From the NCBI GenBank assembly GCA_038238915.1, contig JBBSFH010000002.1, forward strand, positions 1 to 64,000: a stretch of DNA of 64,000 nucleotides, written 5' to 3'. Source of the stretch: JAVVHE01 sp038238915 (lineage in GTDB: Bacteria; Pseudomonadota; Alphaproteobacteria; Sphingomonadales; Sphingomonadaceae). Shown here piece after piece: positions 16,919 to 25,400 of this stretch. The notes under the pieces were generated by a model that had not been told where the DNA came from, did not search any database, and saw only the letters and a list, made by a program, of their open reading frames with translations. Position numbers and translations under genes: made by a program. How positions within the stretch are numbered: the first letter of the stretch is position 1; every line of letters begins with the position of its first letter.

Positions 16919-18042
16919 GACAGCAGCACTGCGGGCGAGCAGCTATGCCAGCGCAGCCAGACGGGATCGTTCATGCGCAGCTCCTCCTGGTCCCAGCGGG
17001 TGAGGTTGGATCGCAGCGCGCGCACGCGCCGTCCTTCTGTGATCACAACTTCATACACCGATTCGCTGCCGAGGTAACTCACCGCGCGGATCGTTCCCTG
17101 CGCGACATTGTGCCCCGACGGTGTCTCGCCATCATCGAGCAGCGGCGGCGGCGGCCCGTCGCCGCGTTTGGAGAGCACGATCTTCTCGGGGCGGATCGCC
17201 AGCCACAGCGTCGTACCCGTGCCGCCGGTAACGCCGTGATCGAGGAACACCGGCGCGGCCAGCTCGGGGCAGGCCACGATCGCGCGCCCCGGCTCGTCGA
17301 CCACCAGCCGCCCCTCGAACAGGTTCACCGAGCCGATGAAGTCCGCGACAAAGCGCGAGTTGGGGAATTCGTAGAGGTCGGACGGGGTGGCTACTTGTTG
17401 CAGCATCCCTCGGTTCATCACCGCACAGCGCCCCGCCATCGCCAGCGCCTCGTCCTGATCGTGCGTCACCAGTACGAAGGTGATCCCCACCTCGTCCTGG
17501 AGCGCGGTCAGTTCGGACCGCATCGCGTCGCGCAGCTTCGCGTCGAGCGCGCTCAGCGGCTCGTCGAGCAACAGCACGCGCGGCCGTTTGACCAGCGCGC
17601 GCGCCAGCGCCACGCGCTGCCGCTGCCCGCCCGAAAGCTGATCGGGCTTGCGCGCGCCCAGCCCGTCGAGCTTGACCAGCGCCAGCGCCTCGTCCACCCG
17701 CCGTGCGCGCTCGGCCGCGCCCACGCCGCCCATGCGCAGCCCGTAGCCCACATTATCGCTCACGCTCATGTGCGGGAACACCGCGTAGTTCTGGAACACC
17801 ATGTTGACCGGGCGGCGGTTGGGGGGCGTGCGGCTGACATCCTGCCCGTCGATCAGGATCCGGCCCTCGCTCGGCACCTCGAACCCGGCGAGCATCCGCA
17901 GCAGCGTGGTCTTCCCGCAGCCCGACGGGCCGAGCAGCGCGAAGAACTCGCCCTCGGCCACGTCGAGGCTGACATTGTCCACCGCCAAGACCGGGCCGTA
18001 GCGTTTGGTGACACTCTCGAAGCGGATGATCGGCCCGCTCAC
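16915..18042 (-). CDS. potG: Polyamine ABC transporter ATP-binding protein
   Basis: A 375-residue ABC ATPase of the spermidine/putrescine type. Walker A is GPSGCGKTT at 38-46, the signature LSGGQRQRVAL begins at 136, Walker B is VLLLDEP ending at D160/E161, and a C-terminal TOBE-like regulatory region follows (LAIRPEKIVLS). It energises the two permeases encoded just upstream in the operon, with four-base overlaps at both ends. PotG and PotA cannot be separated by sequence alone; the catabolic context favours putrescine. Confidence 0.9.
   Translation of the reverse strand: MSGPIIRFESVTKRYGPVLAVDNVSLDVAEGEFFALLGPSGCGKTTLLRMLAGFEVPSEGRILIDGQDVSRTPPNRRPVNMVFQNYAVFPHMSVSDNVGYGLRMGGVGAAERARRVDEALALVKLDGLGARKPDQLSGGQRQRVALARALVKRPRVLLLDEPLSALDAKLRDAMRSELTALQDEVGITFVLVTHDQDEALAMAGRCAVMNRGMLQQVATPSDLYEFPNSRFVADFIGSVNLFEGRLVVDEPGRAIVACPELAAPVFLDHGVTGGTGTTLWLAIRPEKIVLSKRGDGPPPPLLDDGETPSGHNVAQGTIRAVSYLGSESVYEVVITEGRRVRALRSNLTRWDQEELRMNDPVWLRWHSCSPAVLLS
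17038..17047. promoter_or_regulatory. TGTGATCACA palindrome inside potG
   Basis: An exact copy of the island's 10-base palindrome within the 3' part of potG, 120 bases before puuD. It may mark an internal promoter for puuD and the aminotransferase, or be a coding coincidence (Val-Ile-Thr codons). Two other exact copies lie in non-coding gaps of this same island. Confidence 0.3.
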
Positions 18043-18875
18043 GCCGCTGCCTGCGCCTTGACCAGATCGGTGCCCTGCATCCGGAGTGCGAGCGCAGTCA
18101 GCCCCACCGTCACCACGATCAGCAGCGTCGAGGCGGCGTTCACCTCCGGCGTCACCGAGAAGCGCACCATCGAATAGACCTTGACAGGGAAGGTGGTCGT
18201 GTCCGGTCCGCTGGTGAAGAAGGTGATCACGAAATCGTCGAGGCTGAGCGTGAAGGCGAGCAGCGCGCCCGCGATCAACCCCGGGCGCATGTGCGGCACA
18301 AGAATATCACGCAAGATCGCCCACTCGCCCGCCCCCAGATCGCGCGCCGCATCCTCGAGCGCGCGGTCGAACGAGGCGAGGCGGGCGCGCACCACGAGCG
18401 CGACGAAGCTGAAGCTGAAGCTCACATGCGCGATCGCGATCGCGCCGAGGTTGAGCGGCCAAGGGAGTTCGGGCGGCCAGGGCAGCACGGTGGTGAAGAA
18501 CACGAGGAACGCGACGCCGAGGCAGATTTCGGGCACCACGATCGGCAGCGCCAGCGCGCCTTCGAGCGCGGCCTTGAGCGGAAAGCGGAAGCGCCATAGC
18601 AGCAGCGCGGTCAGCGTGCCGAGCAGTGTGCTGATCAGCGTCGAGATCGCCGCGATCGCGAGGCTGTTGGCGAACGCGGCCAGCAGATCGGTGTCCGCGA
18701 AGAGCTTCGCGTACCAGCCGAGCGTGAAGCCCTTCCACAGAATTGTGCGCTTGCTGTCGTTGAAGCTGAATACAATCAGCGCGATCAGCGGCACGTACAG
18801 GAACGCCGCCACCGCGATCAGCCACAGCCGCAGCGGCCACCGACGGAGATATTCGAGCGGACCGGGCGCGCTCAT
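18039..18875 (-). CDS. potI: Polyamine ABC transporter permease (PotI/PotC type)
   Basis: A 278-residue inner-membrane permease with about six hydrophobic segments, the first at LWLIAVAAFLYVPLIALIVFSF. The ATPase-contacting EAA-like loop is visible as LEDAARDLGAGEWAILRDI followed by P-x-x-x-P-G. Together with the neighbouring permease it forms the translocation channel. Four-base overlaps with both neighbours place it in the operon. Confidence 0.88.
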   Translation of the reverse strand: MSAPGPLEYLRRWPLRLWLIAVAAFLYVPLIALIVFSFNDSKRTILWKGFTLGWYAKLFADTDLLAAFANSLAIAAISTLISTLLGTLTALLLWRFRFPLKAALEGALALPIVVPEICLGVAFLVFFTTVLPWPPELPWPLNLGAIAIAHVSFSFSFVALVVRARLASFDRALEDAARDLGAGEWAILRDILVPHMRPGLIAGALLAFTLSLDDFVITFFTSGPDTTTFPVKVYSMVRFSVTPEVNAASTLLIVVTVGLTALALRMQGTDLVKAQAAA

Positions 18876-19756
18876 GCGAGCGCCTTTTGCCGCGCCAGCA
18901 CCGCCTGCAACCCCATCGCCGCGAAAGTCAGATACAGCAGCAGGAACGAGAGCGCCGCTCCGAAGGGCCAGTCGTTGGCGCTCTTGAACTGTCGCTCGAT
19001 GACGTTTGCGACCATCATGCTCGATGTGCCGCCAAGCAGATCGGGCGTCAGATACGCGCCCAAAGACGGGATGAAGGTGACGATCACCCCCGAGACGATC
19101 CCCGGCAGCGCGAGCGGCACCACCACGCGCGCGAAGGTGGCGAGATGGCCCGCGCCCAGGTCCAGGCTCGCCTCGATCAGCGAACGATCGAGCCGGTCCA
19201 ATGCCGAATAGAGCGGCAGCACCATGAAGGGCAGTTGCACATAGACCAGCCCGAAGACCACGGCGAAGTTGTTATGCAGCAGATCGAGCGGCACGAACGC
19301 CCCCGCGCCGAACGGACGCACCACCGCGTTCCACAGCGCGCCGAGCGTGAGATTGATATACCCCTCGGTCCGCAGCACCGCCATCAGCGCGTAGGTGCGG
19401 ATCAGCAAGTTGGTCCAGAAAGGCAGCATCACAAGCAGCAGCAGCCACGCTTTCGCCCGCGCGGGTGCGAAGGTGATCGCCACCGCCACCGGGAATCCCA
19501 CGATGAGGCAAGCCACCGTGGTCAGTCCCGCAAACCACAGCGACTTTGCCAGGATCGACAGATACAGCGGGTTCAGCGCACGCACGTAGTTGGCGAAGGT
19601 GCCATCGACCGCGATCTGCGTCAGAGATTGGTTCTCGCCAAAACTATACCCCCAGATGATCGCCAGCGGCACGAGGAAGAACAGCGCCAGCCACAGTATT
19701 GGCGGCGTCGCCAGCACACCGAACGGCCCGCGCGCGGCGCGCCAGTTCTGGCTCAT
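18872..19756 (-). CDS. potH: Polyamine ABC transporter permease (PotH/PotB type)
   Basis: A 294-residue permease with an N-terminal membrane anchor (ILWLALFFLVPLAIIWGYSF), a substrate-side loop and about five further membrane segments. The EAA-like loop is SLIEASLDLGAGHLATFARV. The ATG at 19756 overlaps the stop of the binding-protein gene by four bases; the frame is open further upstream but would run into that gene. It pairs with the next permease. Confidence 0.88.
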   Translation of the reverse strand: MSQNWRAARGPFGVLATPPILWLALFFLVPLAIIWGYSFGENQSLTQIAVDGTFANYVRALNPLYLSILAKSLWFAGLTTVACLIVGFPVAVAITFAPARAKAWLLLLVMLPFWTNLLIRTYALMAVLRTEGYINLTLGALWNAVVRPFGAGAFVPLDLLHNNFAVVFGLVYVQLPFMVLPLYSALDRLDRSLIEASLDLGAGHLATFARVVVPLALPGIVSGVIVTFIPSLGAYLTPDLLGGTSSMMVANVIERQFKSANDWPFGAALSFLLLYLTFAAMGLQAVLARQKALA

Positions 19757-20838
19757 GCCGCCATAATCTCGGTCACCGCCTCGTCGACCACCTGCGCGCG
19801 GCGCATCCCCTCGAAATCGCCGTATTCGGAGCGCGCCATCCGGTCGGCGGGCGGGAAGATCGCGCGGTGGTCGCGGTAGTCGGCGGGCATCAGCGCGAGC
19901 GCGGCGGCGTTGGGGGTGGGATAGCGGATCGTCTTCGAAATCTCCGCGCTGTTGTGTGCATCGAGCAGGAAGTCGATGAAGCGATGCGCATTGTCCGGCC
20001 GTGGCGCGCCGCGCGGAATGCACAGGCAGTCCGAATTGATCAGCGTGCCCTCGCGCGGGACCACGAAGCCCAGATCGGGATCGTCCGCCATCACTTGCGC
20101 GATATCGCCATTATACTCGACGACCAGATCGATATCGCCCGCCGCCAGCAAGTCCTGCCCCTCGTCGTGGTGGAACACCTTCACATATTGCTTCTGGCGG
20201 ATCAGCATGTTCGTTACCTGTCGGGTGACGGCGGGCGAGACATGATTGACCGAATGCCCCAGATATTTGGCGCCGAGCCGGATCAGATCGTCGGCCTCGG
20301 AGAACAGCCCGATGCGCCCCGCATAGCGCGGTGAATCGAACACCCACTTCCAGCTATCGGGCACGCCGTCCATCTTCGATTTGCGGTAGCCCAGCCCCAG
20401 CACGAGCCAGGTGTAGGGGATCGACCAGCGCCGCCCGGGATCGAACGGCGCGGTCTGGAACGCGGGCGCGAGGTTGGCGAAGTTCCGCAGCTTCGCATGG
20501 TCGATCGGCAGCAGCAGGTCCGAAATACGGAAGCGCGTGACGAACTCGTTCGAGGGCACGATCACGTCAAAGCCCGGATTGCCCGCACGCAGCTTGGCGA
20601 ACAGTTCGTCGTTGTTACCGAAGAGGCTCATGTGGACGTCGATGCCCGTCGCGTGGCGGAAGTCTGCGAGCGTCGTCTTCCCGGTGTAGGTGTCCCAGTT
20701 ATAGAGATTGAGGCGCTGCTCCTCCCCGTTCGGCCCCGGCGTCGCCCGACCCGCACATCCGCCGAGTGTCAGCCCCGCCGCGACCGCCCCACCCAGCCCG
20801 GCGAGCAACCCGCGCCGCGAGAACCCGTCACGCCTCAC
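19753..20838 (-). CDS. potF: Periplasmic polyamine-binding lipoprotein
   Basis: A 361-residue spermidine/putrescine-binding protein. It starts with SRRGLLAG and a lipobox LGGC at about residues 25-28, so it may be Tat-exported and lipid-anchored, which is unusual among PotF/PotD proteins. Family blocks follow: LNLYNWDTYTGKTTL, FDVIVPSNEF, IPYTWLVLGLGY, YNGDIAQ and NAHRFIDFLLD. The trailing carboxylates expected for binding amines cannot be assigned with certainty. Its first 11 bases overlap the end of puuA2, and its last four overlap potH. Confidence 0.87.
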   Translation of the reverse strand: MRRDGFSRRGLLAGLGGAVAAGLTLGGCAGRATPGPNGEEQRLNLYNWDTYTGKTTLADFRHATGIDVHMSLFGNNDELFAKLRAGNPGFDVIVPSNEFVTRFRISDLLLPIDHAKLRNFANLAPAFQTAPFDPGRRWSIPYTWLVLGLGYRKSKMDGVPDSWKWVFDSPRYAGRIGLFSEADDLIRLGAKYLGHSVNHVSPAVTRQVTNMLIRQKQYVKVFHHDEGQDLLAAGDIDLVVEYNGDIAQVMADDPDLGFVVPREGTLINSDCLCIPRGAPRPDNAHRFIDFLLDAHNSAEISKTIRYPTPNAAALALMPADYRDHRAIFPPADRMARSEYGDFEGMRRAQVVDEAVTEIMAA

Positions 20839-22201
20839 GCAGATACCAGTCGTAATCGAGCGGCGGAACGTGCGCGAAATAGCGGTCCTGTTCGGTGCGT
20901 TTGACGCTGGTGAACATCTTCACAAAGCGCGCGCCCAGATAGTCCGCCATTACGCGCGAGGCCGCGAACGCATCGACCGCTGCGAACCAGTTGGCGGGCA
21001 ACCGCACGCCCGATTGTGCGGCCGCCGCATAGCCATCGCCCACCACGGGCTGGCCGGGATCGATCCGTTGCTTGAGGCCGTGGTGCACGCCTGCCAGCAA
21101 CGCGGCCAACGCCAGATACGGGTTTGCGTCCGCCCCGCAGACTCGGTGCTCCACGTGGCGCGTGGCCGGCGCGCCTGCGGGCACGCGCAGCGAGACCGTG
21201 CGGTTGTCCACGCCCCACGTAGGCGACACGGGCGCATAGCTGTTCGCGCGAAACCGCCGGTAGCTGTTCGCGTTGGGCGCGAAGATCGCCATCGCGTCGC
21301 CCAGCGTATCGCGCATTCCTCCCACCGCATTCGCCAGCAACGGCCCGCCCTCGGGTGCCTCGGACGCGAAGATGTTGCGCCCCTCCGCGTCGTTCACGCT
21401 CACATGAAGGTGCATCCCCGATCCCGCGCGCTCGGCGAACGGCTTGGCCATGAAGCATGCGTCCATCCCGTGCCGCCGCGCGACCCCCTTCACCAGCCGC
21501 TTGTACATCACGGCCTCGTCTGCCGCCCGCAGCGCGTCCGGCCCGTGACGCAGCGTCAGTTCCATCTGGCCGGGCGCATATTCGCTGATAGCGCCCTCCA
21601 CGGGAACGCCCTGCGCGTCGGCGGCCGCCCACAGGTCGCGCAGGAAGCCGTCCGCGTCGGCGAGTTCGCTCAGTCCGTAGGTGGCGTGGTTGGTGGGTCG
21701 CGCACCGCCGATCCGCGCCAGCGACGGTGCCGCCCCCGCCTCGCGCGCCGCATCGAGGAGGTAATATTCGATCTCGCACGCAACCACCGGCGTCCATCCG
21801 TCGGCGGCGAAGCGCGCCACCACGCCCGCCAACACCGCGCGCGGATCGAGGTCGCTCACGCGGCCGTCGCGCTCGTGCAAGGACGCGATCACCTGCGCCA
21901 TGTCCGCCCCGAGCCATGGAGCGGGAACCAGCGTGCCGGGCGCAGGCCGCGCGACGCGGTCGCTGTCGCCTTCCTCCCACACCAGCCCCGTATCGGGGCA
22001 ATCCTCGCCGGTCACATCGGCGACCAGAATCGAGACCGGCAGGAACCGCCCCTGCTCGTAGATCGGCAGCAGTTCGTGCCGCCGAAGCCGCTTGCCGCGC
22101 GCCACCCCGCTCATGCCGGTGAAAATCAGCTCGAAGAACGCCATTTCAGGGTGCGCGGCGAGGAACGCCTCCGCCTCGGCGCGCGCGGCAACCGTGATCA
22201 T
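20828..22201 (-). CDS. puuA: Gamma-glutamylputrescine synthetase-like protein (second copy)
   Basis: A 457-residue glutamine synthetase-family protein with SGVARGKRL near the start, CEIEYYLLDA, SEYAPGQMELTL, AGSGMHLHVSVND and DANPYLALAALL. It is clearly divergent from the first copy at 6.9 kb, so the two may act on different amines, for example putrescine and a longer polyamine or monoamine. It heads the seven-gene operon. An exact TGTGATCACA lies 48 bases before its ATG. The first gene of the operon overlapping the binding-protein gene suggests uptake and gamma-glutamylation are produced together. Confidence 0.82.
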   Translation of the reverse strand: MITVAARAEAEAFLAAHPEMAFFELIFTGMSGVARGKRLRRHELLPIYEQGRFLPVSILVADVTGEDCPDTGLVWEEGDSDRVARPAPGTLVPAPWLGADMAQVIASLHERDGRVSDLDPRAVLAGVVARFAADGWTPVVACEIEYYLLDAAREAGAAPSLARIGGARPTNHATYGLSELADADGFLRDLWAAADAQGVPVEGAISEYAPGQMELTLRHGPDALRAADEAVMYKRLVKGVARRHGMDACFMAKPFAERAGSGMHLHVSVNDAEGRNIFASEAPEGGPLLANAVGGMRDTLGDAMAIFAPNANSYRRFRANSYAPVSPTWGVDNRTVSLRVPAGAPATRHVEHRVCGADANPYLALAALLAGVHHGLKQRIDPGQPVVGDGYAAAAQSGVRLPANWFAAVDAFAASRVMADYLGARFVKMFTSVKRTEQDRYFAHVPPLDYDWYLREA

Positions 22202-22797
22202 CGCCGACCCGTTCCGGTTGCCAAATCCATCGTCGCGTCCCGCCCAACTGTGATCACATGTCGCGCCGGGCCAGTGATTGAGTCAAGGCGAACTAATCGG
22301 TCTCCGCCAGCACGCGCCGGATCGCGCCCGCCCACCGTCGTGCCGCCCATGTTGGTGCCATGGTAGCCGCGCTCGCGCCCGATCAGCCGCGTGCGCCCGC
22401 CCTGGCCGATCGCGCGCTGGTAGGCGAGCGCGATCTTGAGCGCGGTATCGACCGCTTCCGACCCCGAATTCGTGAAGAACACCTGCTCGAAACCGCCCGG
22501 CAGTTCCTGCACCAGCCGTTAAGCGAGTTCGAACGCGAGCGGATGGCCGAGCTGGAAGGTCGGCGCGAAATCCATGATGCCCGCCTGCGCACGGATCGCT
22601 TCGACGATGCGCGGATGGCAATGCCCCGCGTTCAAGCACCAGAGCCCCGCCGTGCCGTCGAGCACCCGCTCGCCGTTCGGTTTCCAGTAGTGCATCCCCT
22701 CCGCCCGCGCGAGCAGGCGCGGCTTCGCCTTGAAATGCCGGTTGTTGGTGAACGGCATCCAGAACGGATCGAGCGCATTGGGAGCGGGGCTGGGCAT
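22198..22797 (-). pseudogene. Decayed class III aminotransferase remnant
   Basis: The N-terminal part of an omega-amino-acid:pyruvate aminotransferase-like protein is recognisable: LDPFWMPFTNNRHFKAKPRL, DGTAGLWCLNAGHCHPRI, then FFTNSGSEAVDTALKIA and GRERGYHGTNMGG. An in-frame TAA at 22519-22521 interrupts it (one base from a GAA codon). All sequence expected after about residue 175, including the PLP lysine, is missing. The reading then runs into the promoter region of puuA2. Two independent lesions mark it as a true pseudogene, older than the single-stop lesion in the dehydrogenase gene. Confidence 0.8.
22249..22258. promoter_or_regulatory. Perfect TGTGATCACA palindrome before the puuA2-pot operon
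   Basis: An exact palindrome 48 bases upstream of the puuA2 start, a typical repressor position. It is identical to the site before the TonB receptor at 10822. I infer that the GntR/FCD protein binds here. Confidence 0.55.
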
Positions 22798-22892
22798 AGA
22801 GCGACGTCTCCTCGCCGATCAGCGGGTCGGGCGGATCGGCGGGCGCAGATTGCGCGAGTAGAGCGGCGCGGCAAGTCCATAGCGCGGGAGTG

Positions 22893-24080
22893 TCAGCCAA
22901 GCGCCTGTGCGGCGGCCCAGCCGCTGGCCCATGCCCATTGGAAATTATACCCGCCGAGCCATCCGGTCACGTCCACCGCCTCGCCGATCACGTAGAGACT
23001 TGCCACCTTGCGCGCCTCCATCGTTGCTGAGGAAAGCTCGTCGGTACTCACGCCGCCCGCCGTTACCTCCGCCTTGGCGAAGCCTTCGCTTCCGTTGGGC
23101 GTGAAGCGCCAGCCGCCGAGCGCCTGCTCGGCCGCGCTCAGCGCGGCATCGGGCGCGTTGCCGAGATCGCCCGTCACGCCCACGCGTTCGGCGAGCGTAA
23201 TCGCCAGCCGCTCCGGAAGCGCGCGGCCGAGCAGCTTGGCGAGGCCTGTGCGCGGCGAGGTGCGCTTTGCCGCGCACAGCCAGCCGGGTTGCCAATCCGG
23301 CAGGAAATCGATCGCGATCGCTTCGCCGCGCCGCCAATAGGAGGAGATTTGCAGGATCGCCGGACCCGACAGACCCCGGTGGGTGAACAGCGCTGCCTCG
23401 CGAAACGCGGTCTTGCCGTGCCGCGCCACAACCTCGGCGGAAACCCCCGCCAGCGTGCGGAACATGAGCTCGCCCTCGCCGAGAGTGAGTGGCACCAGCG
23501 CGGGTCTCGGTTCGATTACCTTCAACCGGAAGCGGCGCGCGAGATCGTATGCGAATCCCGTCGCGCCCATCTTGGGGATCGAGGGGCCGCCGGTTGCGAT
23601 CACCAGCGCGGGGGCGCAGACGGTGCGCGGCCCGAACGTCACGCGGAAGCGCGCATCCGCGTGATCGACCGCGGTGATCGGCTGCCCGCAGGCGATCGCG
23701 ACCGCGCCCCGATCACATTCGTCGACCAGCATCGCGACGATCTGGCGCGCGGAGCCATCGCAGAAGAGCTGCCCCAGCGTCTTCTCGTGCCACGCGATCC
23801 CGTGCCGCTCGACGAGTTCGACAAAATCGGCGGGCTGGTAGCGCGCGAGTGCGGAGCGCGCAAAATGCGGGTTGGCGGACAGGAAGCGTTCGGGCGCGGT
23901 GGCCAGGTTGGTGAAGTTGCAGCGACCTCCGCCCGAGATCAGGATTTTCTTGCCGGGCGCGTCCGCATGATCGATCACCAGCACGCGACGACCGCGACCG
24001 CCCGCCACCGCCGCGCACATCAGCCCGGCCGCACCCGCGCCGAGCACGATCGCGTCATACTCATGGGTCTGGGCGGTCAT
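22893..24080 (-). CDS. HI0933/BaiN-like flavoprotein
   Basis: A 395-residue FAD protein. The N-terminus has AIVLGAGAAGLMCAAVAGGRG for FAD binding, then DHADAPGKKILISGGGRCNFTN, the signature of the HI0933/YhiN/BaiN family, and a C-terminal GEAVDVTGWLGGYNFQWAWASG. Members reduce unsaturated substrates or have unknown roles; the bile-acid activity of BaiN should not be assumed here. The ATG at 24080 starts just before the FAD motif. No operon partner is obvious; the next gene upstream (ppa) is about 110 bases away on the same strand. Confidence 0.85.
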   Translation of the reverse strand: MTAQTHEYDAIVLGAGAAGLMCAAVAGGRGRRVLVIDHADAPGKKILISGGGRCNFTNLATAPERFLSANPHFARSALARYQPADFVELVERHGIAWHEKTLGQLFCDGSARQIVAMLVDECDRGAVAIACGQPITAVDHADARFRVTFGPRTVCAPALVIATGGPSIPKMGATGFAYDLARRFRLKVIEPRPALVPLTLGEGELMFRTLAGVSAEVVARHGKTAFREAALFTHRGLSGPAILQISSYWRRGEAIAIDFLPDWQPGWLCAAKRTSPRTGLAKLLGRALPERLAITLAERVGVTGDLGNAPDAALSAAEQALGGWRFTPNGSEGFAKAEVTAGGVSTDELSSATMEARKVASLYVIGEAVDVTGWLGGYNFQWAWASGWAAAQALG

Positions 24081-24191
24081 GTCACGCCGTAGGACGTGCC
24101 GTCGTTGCGCGCGAGACCGCAAACCTGCGCCACGCGAAGCCTGCCGAAACGTCCAATCATCCCGGTGCGGCTGGCGCGCCCGAAGATCGCG

Positions 24192-24722
24192 CTACTCGCC
24201 GCGCCCCCGCTCGATCGCCTCGACAATCATCCGCTCGGCCTCGTCGGGCCCTACCCATTCAGCGATCGTCACCCACTTGCCCTTTTCCAGATCCTTATAG
24301 TGCTGGAAAAAGTGCGCGATCTGCTCGGTCTGAAGCGGCGGCAACTGCTGGTAGGTGCGGATACCCGCGTAATAGGGCGACAGGGCATCGACGGGGACTG
24401 CGATAATCTTCTCGTCGCCGCCCGCCTCGTCCTTCATCATCAGCGCGCCGATCGGCCGCGCGCGCACTACTGCTGCGGGGACCAAAGGCGTGTTGCCGAC
24501 GATCAGCACGTCGATCGGATCGCCATCCAACGCGAGGGTGTGGGGAATGAACCCGTAATTGCCGGGGTAGAACATGCTCGTGTGGAGGAAGCGATCGACG
24601 AACAGCGCGCCGCTTTCCTTATCGAGCTCGTATTTGACCGGCTCGCCGCCCATCGGGATTTCGACGATCACGTTGACGTCGTGCGGCGGCCTGCGGCCGA
24701 TCGGGATTTTGCTCACGTCCAC
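24192..24722 (-). CDS. ppa: Inorganic pyrophosphatase, family I
   Basis: A 176-residue soluble pyrophosphatase that hydrolyses the PPi made in biosynthesis. Recognisable blocks are EIPMGGEPVKYELDKESG, FYPGNYGFIPHTLALDGDPI and DVLIVGNTPL, which contain the metal-binding aspartates of the family I site. Length is typical of bacterial enzymes. It stands alone, downstream of the fasciclin gene on the same strand. Confidence 0.95.
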   Translation of the reverse strand: MDVSKIPIGRRPPHDVNVIVEIPMGGEPVKYELDKESGALFVDRFLHTSMFYPGNYGFIPHTLALDGDPIDVLIVGNTPLVPAAVVRARPIGALMMKDEAGGDEKIIAVPVDALSPYYAGIRTYQQLPPLQTEQIAHFFQHYKDLEKGKWVTIAEWVGPDEAERMIVEAIERGRGE

Positions 24723-24780
24723 GGGCGGGCTCCTTGGCTGCGTTGCCGCGGGGGGTAGCGCAGCCGCGTGGCGGCGGATA

Positions 24781-24806
24781 GGGGCGACCGCTCACGCGAT
24801 CGCCCC
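24781..24806 (-). terminator. Possible hairpin terminator after the fasciclin gene
   Basis: GGGGCGA at 24781-24787 pairs with TCGCCCC at 24800-24806 around a 12-base loop, 10 bases past the fasciclin stop. No clear U-tract follows on the minus strand, so this is a weak call. Confidence 0.3.
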
Positions 24807-24816
24807 CGGGGTCAGC

Positions 24817-25227
24817 TTACGCCTTGGGCAGCAGGACGGTGTCGATCACGTGGATCACGCCGTTGGTGCACGCGATGTCTGCGGTGACAACCTTCGCGCC
24901 GTTGACGGTAACGCCGTGCGCGGTGTCGATATGCAGATGCTCGCCGCCCGCCGAGGCAGGCGTCATCGGGCCGGCGATGTCGGCGGCCATGACCTTGCCG
25001 GGCACGACGTGGAGCAGCAGGATCGCGGTCAGCTTGTCCTTGTTCTCGGGCTTGACCAGCGTCTCGACGGTGCCGCCGGGGAGCTTGGCGAAGGCATCGT
25101 CCGAAGGCGCGAACACGGTGAACGGGCCAGCGCCCTTCAGAGTGTCGACGAGGCCAGCGGCGGTGACGGCGGCAACGAGCGTGGTGAACGAACCCGCGGC
25201 AACGGCAGTATCGACGATATCGTGCAT
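24817..25227 (-). CDS. Fasciclin-domain protein without signal peptide
   Basis: A 136-residue protein made of one fasciclin (FAS1) domain: IVDTAVAAGSFTTLVAAV, the H1 block GPFTVFAPSDDAFAKLP, the YH-type region LHVVPGKV and the H2-type NGVIHVIDTVLLP. FAS1 domains usually mediate adhesion and are exported. From the ATG at 25227, with AAGGAAA in front, there is no signal peptide; an upstream in-frame start gives no signal either. Sphingomonads carry similar leaderless forms. Function unknown. Confidence 0.82.
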   Translation of the reverse strand: MHDIVDTAVAAGSFTTLVAAVTAAGLVDTLKGAGPFTVFAPSDDAFAKLPGGTVETLVKPENKDKLTAILLLHVVPGKVMAADIAGPMTPASAGGEHLHIDTAHGVTVNGAKVVTADIACTNGVIHVIDTVLLPKA

Positions 25228-25400
25228 GGGATTTCCTTGATTGGAGAAAGGCGGCGGAACGATCCGCTGCGCCGCCGCCGATATAGTGGCGCTTCGGCAC
25301 AATCACTTGCCCCTCGCCGTGTGTGCGTCGTTTTGACTTTATTTCTCGTTGATTACACTGCGCCTGTTCGTCGCGCTTTACTTGAGCGCCGCCCGATGTA

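Noticed and set aside
22249..22258. TGTGATCACA read as a CRP/FNR site
   Set aside because: CRP-type sites need TGTGA and TCACA separated by six bases; here the half-sites are fused.
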